Source: Cyanobacteria bacterium FACHB-502 (lineage in GTDB: Bacteria > Cyanobacteriota > Cyanobacteriia > Elainellales > Elainellaceae). From it: a stretch of DNA of 64,000 nt. The DNA is taken from positions 1 through 64,000 of the forward strand of contig JACJNZ010000055.1 of assembly GCA_014695325.1 (NCBI GenBank), in the 5' to 3' direction. Each line of letters starts with the position of its first letter. The first letter of the stretch is position 1. The notes under the pieces are model-generated. The model searched no databases. It was not told the DNA's origin and worked only from the letters and a program-made list of their open reading frames with translations. Positions 57,099 to 64,000 of the stretch are shown here, one piece after another. The position numbers and the translations under genes are program-made.

Positions 57099-58034
57099 TT
57101 AAAGGTTGAGTGCCTTTAGCATGTGGTAGGTGATCAGGAGCTGGGTAATCGCTAGTGGATAGCTCTGGAGCGTTTCGCCCGTAGTGCCGACGACTTTGCC
57201 GATCGTCGATTCGCTGCCTGCAATGCTGCAAAACTTACCCAGGTAAGGCACTTCGTTGCAGAGCATTCTTTCGAGCTGCTGCACCTGTTCTGAGGTAGCG
57301 TGACCGTCAATTTCTAGCAGGTCTACGGGTTTACCCATATCGCGATCGAGTCCGAGGCGCACTGCAGAGCTAACTGGAGCACCGCAGGGCAGAATATTGC
57401 AAAAGTCAGGATGGGGAATGGTCGGGCGCAACACCAGCCGTACATTCAGCAGCAAATCGTCTTGCGGAGTGCCGCTATTGGAAGGGTAAAACGATACGAT
57501 GACATCTGCCCACTGTCGCTGCGGACGGATAAAAGCTTCCGAGTCGGATTCTCGCTTACGCATCTGATCCATCACCTGCTCTTCGGTGTAGCCGCGCTTG
57601 CGGGTGTCTCGCTTAATTTTCCAGTTAGTTCGCAGCTCTTCTGGGGGCGCAAGATAAACCTTGACATCGTAAGAATCACGCATTCCGCGTGTCGAGTAGC
57701 CGAGCAGCCCTTCAACAATTACAAAGCGGCTGGGTTTGATGTACTCTGGCGGATCAAACATCCCCGTCGAGTGATTATAAATCGGCTTCAGAATCGGCTG
57801 TCCGCTGCGGAGCAGGCTGAGGTGCTGCTGAATAATGTCGAGATAGTTGCAGTCGGGATGGAGCGCAGAAATTCCCAGCTCTGCCCGCTGCTGGCGATCG
57901 TAGCGGTGGTAGTCGTCGGTGCAGATTACAGTTACATCTTCTTCGCCCAATACCTGAGCGATGCCACGTGTCAGAGTAGTTTTTCCAGCTGCGCTATCTC
58001 CGACAATGCCAACAATAATCGGGCGATCAGACAT
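57099..58034 (-). CDS. phosphoribulokinase/uridine kinase-family protein (PRK paralogue)
   Basis: A 311-residue P-loop kinase. Walker A is GDSAAGKTT (12-20), followed by VICTDDYHRYDRQQR and PIYNHSTGMFDPPEYI, which bind the pentose phosphate in PRK, and FVIVEGLLGY. It therefore looks like a phosphoribulokinase. Unlike the Calvin-cycle enzyme of cyanobacteria, the P-loop Cys of the redox pair is Ala here (only Cys38 remains), and the C-terminal third differs. It is probably a second PRK-like gene with its own role, so the symbol prk is withheld. Confidence 0.75.
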   Translation of the reverse strand: MSDRPIIVGIVGDSAAGKTTLTRGIAQVLGEEDVTVICTDDYHRYDRQQRAELGISALHPDCNYLDIIQQHLSLLRSGQPILKPIYNHSTGMFDPPEYIKPSRFVIVEGLLGYSTRGMRDSYDVKVYLAPPEELRTNWKIKRDTRKRGYTEEQVMDQMRKRESDSEAFIRPQRQWADVIVSFYPSNSGTPQDDLLLNVRLVLRPTIPHPDFCNILPCGAPVSSAVRLGLDRDMGKPVDLLEIDGHATSEQVQQLERMLCNEVPYLGKFCSIAGSESTIGKVVGTTGETLQSYPLAITQLLITYHMLKALNL

Positions 58035-58036
58035 CG

Positions 58037-58062
58037 GTTTTCCCCGCTAGTTTTCCCTGCTA
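58037..58062. repeat. 13-bp tandem duplication at the PRK-like gene start
   Basis: gttttccccgcta and gttttccctgcta lie head to tail two bases from the start codon, so the leader's G-rich ribosome site is duplicated (minus strand). Confidence 0.8.
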
Positions 58063-58146
58063 GAAGTCGCTGTTTCAAATGACTAAATTTTAAGTCTTCT
58101 TATTCTATGGGTTCTGGAGATCAGAGGAAGGTAAAGTTTTTTAGCG

Positions 58147-58172
58147 ATCGATTACAAATATCGATTACAAAA
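58147..58172. repeat. 13-bp tandem duplication in the spacer
   Basis: atcgattacaaat followed by atcgattacaaaa, one mismatch. Confidence 0.7.
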
Positions 58173-58350
58173 CTGATTTTTGCCTACTAGGAGGGAGAGC
58201 CGGAGAAAAGAAGCAGATGAGTTTTGGCTATTCCGTAGAACCACTCATTGATTAGACCCCGGTCAAGTAGATCCACTTAACCAAACTTTGAAATTTGTAT
58301 GAGGACGAGTGGATTTGGGCATAATGGGTTAGCTATGACGCTTTATTAGG

Positions 58351-59118
58351 ATGAGCATGACATCCGAACCCTTTCTGACCATTGACGAACAGCCCATCAC
58401 CATCGGGCAAATCTTTCGATATTTACAGGCAAGCCGCAAACTAGACGGCTTTATTGGTGATATTGTGCGGCAATTTGTGATCGAGCGCGAGCTTCAGGCG
58501 CAAAGCCAACAAGCCATGAGTTCGGTAGCGATCGAACAAGCCGTGATCGACTTCCGGTTGCAAAACCAGCTGACCGACCCCAACCAGTTTCAGCAGTGGC
58601 TCAACGAACACGGGCTGACCTATGAAGCGTTCCACACCCAGCTTGCGACCAATTTTCGGCTGAAAAAGCTCAAAGACGACATCACCGAGCCGAAATTGCA
58701 GGAATACTTTATCGGACGCAAGGTGTTCCTCGATCGCGTCGTTCTCTCCCGAATTATTGTTGCAGATAAGGAACTGGCAGAGGAATTAAAGAGTCAGTTG
58801 CAGGAAGGTAGTAGCTTCGAGCAGCTTGCCAAAGACTATTCGCTCACGGACGATCGCCTGATGAATGGAATGGTCGGTCCGGTCAGTCGCGGCACCATGC
58901 CCGATATTCTGCGGGCGGCGATCGATCTGGCACAGCCAGGGGAGGTCGTGGGTCCGATTGGCATGGAAGAACGCTGGGGGCTATTTCGCGTGGAGGCACT
59001 GCTTCCGGCAACGCTCGACGATCCGCAGCTTCATCAGAGCTTGCAGGATGAGCTATTTGAACAATGGCTGGGCGAGAAGATGCAAACGCTACCGATTAAG
59101 ATTCAGGTGAATGCATGA
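58351..59118 (+). CDS. parvulin-type peptidyl-prolyl isomerase
   Basis: A 255-residue protein of SurA/PrsA type without signal peptide. An N-terminal helical chaperone-like part (about 1-130) is followed by a rotamase domain (about 131-230: VVLSRIIVADKELAEELKS; SSFEQLAKDYSLTDD; GEVVGPIGMEERWGLFRVE). It overlaps the exporter gene by four bases (ATGA), so the two are translationally coupled. In cyanobacteria such isomerases are often found beside type I exporters and may keep cargo unfolded in the cytoplasm; this role is inferred. Confidence 0.88.
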   Translation: MSMTSEPFLTIDEQPITIGQIFRYLQASRKLDGFIGDIVRQFVIERELQAQSQQAMSSVAIEQAVIDFRLQNQLTDPNQFQQWLNEHGLTYEAFHTQLATNFRLKKLKDDITEPKLQEYFIGRKVFLDRVVLSRIIVADKELAEELKSQLQEGSSFEQLAKDYSLTDDRLMNGMVGPVSRGTMPDILRAAIDLAQPGEVVGPIGMEERWGLFRVEALLPATLDDPQLHQSLQDELFEQWLGEKMQTLPIKIQVNA

Positions 59119-61643
59119 TTACCAATGACCTGCTTGCCAATCTCGACTGGCAAAATCCGCCCCTTTCCTGGCTGAATCCAGAGCAGCAGCTTTTGCTTAA
59201 AGGTCGGGCCAAGACCCGCTCCTGTAATTTGGGCGAAGTGATCTGGTCTACGGAAACGCCGGGCAGTCAGTTTGTGGTGCTGACGGGCAAAGTGCGGCTG
59301 GTTCCCAGCGAGGGCAGTCCGGTGCTGCTAAAAGCAGGGGATTGGTTTGGCGATTTGCTGCACCTGACCGACCAGTGGAAAGCCAGAGCCGCCGATAAAG
59401 CAGTGGTGGTTGCCGAGTGGAGCCAGTCGGACTGGGAATTGCTCAATACAACGGAGCTACGGCAGTTTTGGGCATCGGTACGATCGCGCTATCAGCCAAA
59501 CTATTCCGCCGCGCCCCAGCCCATTTCCGGCTATCCGTTTGTTGCGGGCTTGAATACCGCCGCCGCCAGTCTCACAATGCTGGCACAGCACCTCGATACG
59601 CCCGTGCAGTTGGAATGGATGCAGCGACAGTTGCGCGGTCGGCGTCCCAAAAATGTGATCGACGGGGCAGAAAAAGCGGGGTTTCAGCTTCGCCGCCTGC
59701 TGATTGGCAACTGGACGGATCTGCGGCAAATCAAATTCCCGGCTCTATTACAGTGGCAGCAGCCGGAACACTGGGTCGTGGCTTATGGCGTGCGGGGCGA
59801 TCGTCTAATTATTGGCGATCCGATGAATCCGGGGCGCACCTGTGAAACCGTGCCACGTGCGCTGGTCGAAGAATCCTGGGATGGGCAGCTTTGGCAAGCG
59901 GAGCTAATTCATAAGCAGGAACAGTTCAACCTGGGCTGGTTTTTGCCCGCTGTCTGGAAGTTTCGGACGCTGCTGACCGAAGTTTTGATTGCGTCGTTTA
60001 CGCTTCAGCTTTTGGGTCTAGTTACGCCCGTCGTCACTCAGGTCATTATCGACAAAGTGATGGTGCAGGGCAGCATTCCTACGCTGGACGTGATGGTGTT
60101 CGCGCTGCTGGGAGCGGCAGTCTTTGAGGCATTGCTGGGCATCCTGCGGATGTTCATCTTTACCCACACGACAAACCGCCTGGATATGGCATTGTCGGCT
60201 CAGCTTTTCCGCCATTTGCTGCGCTTGCCGCTGTCTTACTTTGAGGCGCGTCGAGTTGGGGATACAGTGGCGCGGGTGCAGGAGCTAGAGGAAATCCGTC
60301 AGTTTCTGACCAGTACGGCTCTCACGGTGGTGCTGGACAGCATCTTCTCCGTGATTTATCTGGTGATGATGTTTTACTACAGCCCGACCCTGACCGGGGT
60401 TGCGCTGGCGGCGATTCCGCTGTTTGCAATTCTGACGCTGATCGCTACGCCGATTTTGCGAACCTGGCTGAATGAAACCTTTAACCGAAGCGCGGATAGC
60501 CAGTCTTTCCTGGTGGAAACGATCACAGGGATTCATTCGGTGAAGGCACATGCAGCAGAAAAAACCTCACGCGATCGCTGGGAAGGACTTTACGCCCGCT
60601 TTGTTCGTACCGGATTCAAAGCAGCCACAACGGCGAATATCAGCAACCACGTCGGCGATTTTCTCACCAGCTTTTCTGCCCTACTGATTCTCTGGTTTGG
60701 GGCGCATCTGGTAATCAAGCAGGAACTCACGATCGGTCAATTAGTCGCTTTCCAAATGCTGTCTGGTCGGGTGACGGGTCCGCTGCTGCGATTGGTGCAG
60801 CTCTGGCAGAGTTTACAGGAAGTGCTGCTCGCGGTCGATCGGATTGGCGATATTCTCAACGTTGCACCGGAAGCAGAACCAGGAACCGGACTAATGCTGC
60901 CGCCGCTGCGAGGTCAGGTTAACTTTGAGCAGGTGTTTTTCCGCTACCAGGAAGCGCAGGAGCCAATTTTGCGCGGCATTTCCTTTGATGCGGAACCGGG
61001 AATGTTTGTCGGTATTGTGGGGCGAAGCGGTTCCGGGAAAAGTACGCTGTCGAAGCTGATTCAGCGGCTCTATCAGCCCGAAGGCGGGCGAATTTTGATT
61101 GATGGATTTGATGTCAAAAGTGCAGATCTGGCATCACTGCGTCCTCAAATTGCTGTCGTGCTGCAAGAAGACTTCTTGTTTAACGGCACAATCCTGGAGA
61201 ACATTACGCTGGGCAATCCGGAAGTCACTGCAGAACAGGTAGTGGAAGCGGCGCGGCTGGCTGTGGCACACGACTTTATTTGCGACCTGCCCAACGGCTA
61301 CGAAACCAATGTAGGCGAACGCGGCACCTCACTTTCGGGTGGACAGCGACAGCGAATTACTCTGGCACGACTGTTTCTCTCGACTGCGCCGATTCTGATT
61401 CTGGATGAAGCTACCAGCAGCCTCGATGCCGAAACCGAACAGCAAGTCTTAGAAAACCTGAAGCGGGTTTCTCCCGGACGCACGATGTTTATGATTGCCC
61501 ACCGCTTTTCGCCCCTCAAACGAGCTGACCTGATTCTGACAATGGAGAAGGGCGTGATTGTTGAGCGGGGCAAACACGATGAACTGCTTCAGCAAAAGGG
61601 ACTCTACTGGTCGCTGTATCAGCGTCAGCAGGCAGCGGTTTAA
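59115..61643 (+). CDS. HlyB-like ABC exporter with N-terminal cyclic-nucleotide-binding-like domain
   Basis: Type I secretion exporter (842 residues). A cNMP-binding-like barrel (about 20-125) comes first. A C39-peptidase-like domain follows (about 138-275); its DCG active-site position reads LNT, so it cannot cleave and should act as a cargo-docking domain as in HlyB. Next is a six-helix transmembrane domain (about 285-565), then the ATPase: Walker A GRSGSGKST (about 636-644), LSGGQRQR, ILILDEATSSLD and the switch His in IAHRF. A membrane-fusion HlyD partner is not in the window. Confidence 0.92.
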   Translation: MITNDLLANLDWQNPPLSWLNPEQQLLLKGRAKTRSCNLGEVIWSTETPGSQFVVLTGKVRLVPSEGSPVLLKAGDWFGDLLHLTDQWKARAADKAVVVAEWSQSDWELLNTTELRQFWASVRSRYQPNYSAAPQPISGYPFVAGLNTAAASLTMLAQHLDTPVQLEWMQRQLRGRRPKNVIDGAEKAGFQLRRLLIGNWTDLRQIKFPALLQWQQPEHWVVAYGVRGDRLIIGDPMNPGRTCETVPRALVEESWDGQLWQAELIHKQEQFNLGWFLPAVWKFRTLLTEVLIASFTLQLLGLVTPVVTQVIIDKVMVQGSIPTLDVMVFALLGAAVFEALLGILRMFIFTHTTNRLDMALSAQLFRHLLRLPLSYFEARRVGDTVARVQELEEIRQFLTSTALTVVLDSIFSVIYLVMMFYYSPTLTGVALAAIPLFAILTLIATPILRTWLNETFNRSADSQSFLVETITGIHSVKAHAAEKTSRDRWEGLYARFVRTGFKAATTANISNHVGDFLTSFSALLILWFGAHLVIKQELTIGQLVAFQMLSGRVTGPLLRLVQLWQSLQEVLLAVDRIGDILNVAPEAEPGTGLMLPPLRGQVNFEQVFFRYQEAQEPILRGISFDAEPGMFVGIVGRSGSGKSTLSKLIQRLYQPEGGRILIDGFDVKSADLASLRPQIAVVLQEDFLFNGTILENITLGNPEVTAEQVVEAARLAVAHDFICDLPNGYETNVGERGTSLSGGQRQRITLARLFLSTAPILILDEATSSLDAETEQQVLENLKRVSPGRTMFMIAHRFSPLKRADLILTMEKGVIVERGKHDELLQQKGLYWSLYQRQQAAV

Positions 61644-61665
61644 AAGCTCTGCCAAAAACGATCGA

Positions 61666-61701
61666 TCGTCCTTCATCTAAGTTCTGAAGGGCGATTTTTT
61701 T
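61666..61701 (+). terminator. exporter operon terminator
   Basis: tcgtccttca and tgaagggcga form a 10-bp stem with one G-T pair around a 9-base loop, followed by seven T, 23 bases after the exporter stop. It separates the exporter from the candidate cargo gene. Confidence 0.85.
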
Positions 61702-61795
61702 ATGACCAGCAGTTTGTATCTTCAATCACAAAATCAAGGATTGTAAATATTTCCGGAAGAATCCCCAGCTGAACTGTTGACAAAAGCAGGAGTTT

Positions 61796-63676
61796 ATGGA
61801 AGAGAAGCCCTCTATGGCACAAGATTCTGGAAATACGTTGCTCTCTGCCCGATCGCTGAATCTGGCAACGGGTCCAAAGACGCGCAGAGAAACGATCGGC
61901 GGCAGTAGTGATCCCCGCGACTTCTTCAAGTTCAATCTGACCAGCCGCAGCAGCCTGGATTTAAGCCTGAAAAAGCTGCGATCGAATGTTGATGTGTCGC
62001 TACTCGATAGCACCCGCAAAGTCATTGCCTCTTCTCGCCGAGCCGATCGCTTGTCAGAATCGATTAAAACCACGCTGGATGCAGGCACGTTCTATATTCG
62101 GCTAAACACGAAGGAAGCGAGTACAGGCTATCAGCTCCAGGTTGCCGCAACACCAATTCCAGGAAGTGGAACTCCGGGCGGTGGAACTCCGGGTGGCGGA
62201 ACTCCGGGTGGTGGAACTCCGGGTGGTGGAACTCCGGGTGGTGGAACTCCGGGTGGTGGAACTCCGGGTGGCGGAATTCCAACCAATACTGCGCCAACGA
62301 TCGGCACTAACACGGCACTAATCGTCAGCCGGAACGGAACGGGGACGATCGGACGAACCAATCTGTTCTCTAGCGACACGCAGCAAACCGCAGACCAGCT
62401 TTTGTATCGTGTCACCAGTTTGCCTGCTTCTGGATCGCTCTTCCTTAACGGAACCCCGCTTGGAGTGGGAAGTGCCTTCACGCAGACTGACATTGACACC
62501 AACAAGCTGACCTACAAGCAAAACTCTGCCAAGGACATTCCTAATGCAGGTCGACAAATATCTAGCGATGCTTTCCCACAGATTTCTGGCTCTAATGTAG
62601 TCTGGGGCGCAAAGGACAGCACTGGGGACACAGAAATTTTCTTTTACAACGGCATAAATAAAGCGATCACTCAACTCAGTGACAACACAGTAGAAGATAG
62701 TGGGCCCAAAATTTTTGGCTCGAATGTCGTCTGGGAGAGCGGCACAGGCACAGATGCTGAAATCTACTTATACAACGGTACATCTGGAGCAACCACACGC
62801 CTGAGTGACAATCCGCTAGCAGACACGAACGCCAGAATCTCGGACAGCTTTGTGGTCTGGCAACGGAGGTATCCGTCAGGAGAGCATGATATTCGGTACT
62901 ATCGGCTCAGCGATGGAGCTTCGGGAGCAGTTAACAACAGCATAACCTTAAACGATATTGATCCTGCTTTATCTGGTTCCAAACTAGTGTTTCAGCGCGA
63001 TAATATCGCAGGCGCATCGACAAACGCAGATGATGGAATTTTTTATTATGATCTGGCGACGTTAGGACCAACGCAAACTCAACTGAGTGTTGGAAACTCT
63101 GCTTATACCGATCGCAGAGCGCAGATTTCGGGTTCCGCTGTAACCTGGGAACGTCGGAACTCAACTGAATCCGATATTTTATATGATGCAGACGTTACCA
63201 CATCAGGCGGAGTCAGTTCAATTAACGTCAGTGCAGACGACGATACTAACCCGCTCATCTCTGGTTCAAAAATTGTCTTCCAACGCAGCGGTACAACAGG
63301 CGGAACCAACGACGGAATTTATTTGTTCACGATCGGCGGAGCCGCAACCCGAATTATTCCTCCGTCTACAACTACTGCTGATGTGACGAGCTTTGACGGC
63401 AACAAAGTTGGCTATACCAACACATCAGGAGGCGGCTTCAAAGCAGCAGTTTATGACATCCTTGCAGGCAATTCCCAGGATCTGGTTGGGGGTGCAGCTG
63501 TTGAGGGAATACCTGTTGTTTCGGGCAACAATGCTGCCTGGATCGGTGGAGGGAGTTCCGCTTTGATTGACCGCCTCTTCTTCTACGACACTTCGATCGT
63601 TTCTGACAACTTTGGCTTCAGCGTCAGCGATGGCTTGCTAACGACAAACGGCACATTTAATTTCACGATCGGTTGA
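61796..63676 (+). CDS. candidate secreted protein: PPC domain, Gly-Thr-Pro linker, beta-propeller inside a cadherin/CSPG-like repeat
   Basis: A 626-residue acidic protein with no N-terminal signal. A PPC-like beta domain (about 10-118; DPRDFFKFNLTSRSSLDLSL) is followed by a tandem GGGTP linker (about 122-161). Next begins a cadherin/CSPG-like repeat (162-247; LPASGSLFLNGTPLGVGSAF, DIDTNKLTY). It stops, and about eight propeller-like blades follow (ISGSNVVW, IFGSNVVW, ISDSFVVW, LSGSKLVF, ISGSAVTW, LISGSKIVF and two weaker). The CSPG ending returns at 600-626 (SDNFGFSVSDGLLTTNGTFNF). Position next to a leaderless-type exporter suggests it is cargo. An alternative start is ATG 61814. Confidence 0.85.
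   Translation: MEEKPSMAQDSGNTLLSARSLNLATGPKTRRETIGGSSDPRDFFKFNLTSRSSLDLSLKKLRSNVDVSLLDSTRKVIASSRRADRLSESIKTTLDAGTFYIRLNTKEASTGYQLQVAATPIPGSGTPGGGTPGGGTPGGGTPGGGTPGGGTPGGGTPGGGIPTNTAPTIGTNTALIVSRNGTGTIGRTNLFSSDTQQTADQLLYRVTSLPASGSLFLNGTPLGVGSAFTQTDIDTNKLTYKQNSAKDIPNAGRQISSDAFPQISGSNVVWGAKDSTGDTEIFFYNGINKAITQLSDNTVEDSGPKIFGSNVVWESGTGTDAEIYLYNGTSGATTRLSDNPLADTNARISDSFVVWQRRYPSGEHDIRYYRLSDGASGAVNNSITLNDIDPALSGSKLVFQRDNIAGASTNADDGIFYYDLATLGPTQTQLSVGNSAYTDRRAQISGSAVTWERRNSTESDILYDADVTTSGGVSSINVSADDDTNPLISGSKIVFQRSGTTGGTNDGIYLFTIGGAATRIIPPSTTTADVTSFDGNKVGYTNTSGGGFKAAVYDILAGNSQDLVGGAAVEGIPVVSGNNAAWIGGGSSALIDRLFFYDTSIVSDNFGFSVSDGLLTTNGTFNFTIG
62162..62281 (+). repeat. eight-copy 15-bp in-frame tandem repeat
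   Basis: Units close to ggtggaactccgggt encode GSGTP, six GGGTP and GGGIP. Silent differences (ggc/ggt) show modest divergence; such arrays vary in copy number between strains. Confidence 0.9.
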
Positions 63677-63988
63677 TCAATTCGCAACATCGTTTGCAAT
63701 AACCGGATCGAAAACCTGTTTAGGGCGCACGTTAGGGAGGAGTTGTTGATTCAATTCTTCCCTTTTCTATGGGGGATTCAAGCTGAAATCAGCCGCAAGC
63801 TGCATTTTATGAAAAATATCAGCTTGTACAATTGAGAAGGATTCTCATTCCTAAGTTAGTGCAAGCGAAAACCACAGCCTAGAAAAGAAGCCGTCTTTTA
63901 CTCCGGTCTTAACTGCCTGCGCTTGTTACTTAAATCGGTATGACGTAAAATCGATTGCTTCACAGTTCCCGGAAGGGGGATTCGCCTT
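63677..63988. other. intergenic region at the right end
   Basis: A 312-base spacer after the secreted protein gene. Contains the Fur-like palindrome at 63834-63849 and the leader of the next gene. No ORF seen. Confidence 0.6.
63834..63849. promoter_or_regulatory. candidate Fur box
   Basis: GAGAAGGATTCTCATT matches 13 of 16 positions of the classical Fur consensus GATAATGATTATCATT and contains the inverted repeat TGAGAA-GGA-TTCTCA. It lies 140 bases before the last start codon of the window. Confidence 0.5.
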
Positions 63989-64000
63989 ATGAAAGAACTT
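63989..64000 (+). CDS. start of a gene cut by the window edge
   Basis: ATG 63989 follows a strong GGAAGGGGGA ribosome site (63971-63980) by eight bases and begins M-K-E-L. The rest lies outside the window. The Fur-like box upstream suggests iron control. Confidence 0.55.

Larger units (their letters stand above)
58035..58350. other. divergent intergenic region, PRK-like gene / secretion operon
   Basis: A 316-base spacer with promoters for both directions. It contains two short tandem duplications (58037-58062 and 58147-58172) and no ORF. Confidence 0.6.

Noticed and set aside
1-64000. CRISPR arrays, tRNA or rRNA genes
   Set aside because: No regularly spaced identical 25-40 bp repeats with unique spacers were seen, and no sequence with a tRNA T-arm pattern and acceptor pairing was found by eye. 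A tRNA/ncRNA search could still find what I missed.

Overview
The window comes from a cyanobacterium, most likely a filamentous, Leptolyngbya/Oscillatoria-like one. The signs are photosystem I psaK, nblA, a CRR6-type NDH-1 assembly factor, a phosphoribulokinase-family gene, a PedR-like regulator, many cyanobacteria-only small proteins, and very frequent HIP1-type GCGATCGC/CGATCG motifs. I see no rRNA, tRNA or CRISPR array. Nearly all of it reads as ordinary chromosome; the accessory parts are a nested pair of insertion sequences, a kinase remnant and a secretion locus at the right end.

Layout. 0.1-7.0 kb: purine oxidation. xdhA-xdhB-xdhC (minus) stands back to back with hpxO-uraD (plus), taking hypoxanthine/xanthine to urate and on towards allantoin, with a perfect NtcA-type palindrome (GTA-N8-TAC) between the two operons. 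7-20 kb: VWA protein, crr6, rplI, dnaB (with a LexA-like palindrome upstream), a membrane-anchored FKBP, small cyanobacterial proteins, a Ski2-like helicase, a rhomboid protease and ppc. 20.6-22.7 kb: a large serine recombinase whose catalytic positions look degenerate, preceded by an array of TGTACA palindromes, then rnc. 22.7-24.9 kb: an IS701-type element inserted at the end of a decayed IS630-type element. 24.9-28.5 kb: a YcgQ/YcgR-like membrane pair and glmM.

29-35 kb: a GH13 enzyme with a well-spaced NtcA-type promoter, an acyl-CoA synthetase/ketopantoate-reductase-like pair, and a hybrid histidine kinase remnant. 35-41 kb: a PEP-CTERM surface protein with a Pro-Ala stalk, a small membrane protein, dnaA, an RNase HI with an extra C-terminal domain, ackA and psaK. 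41.9-50 kb: a DegT aminotransferase, a cell-wall amidase, the PedR-like regulator, hisS, nblA and a double-USP protein. 50-58 kb: a Ser/Thr kinase, proB, gmd, a Pmp3-like peptide, lipA, a membrane protein and a PRK paralogue.

58.3-63.7 kb: a parvulin-type prolyl isomerase translationally coupled to an HlyB-like exporter, then a 626-residue protein without a signal peptide that may be its cargo. In the cargo candidate a beta-propeller appears to be inserted inside a cadherin/CSPG-like repeat. A Fur-type palindrome precedes a gene that starts 12 bases before the window ends.

Two sequence-level themes cut across the genes. Short tandem duplications (12-23 bp, 2-4 copies) sit repeatedly at gene boundaries. 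C/T-rich spacer sequences recur between genes, and one such stretch lies inside xdhC, where it encodes a proline-rich linker. All family calls come from reading motifs by eye; no database search was run.
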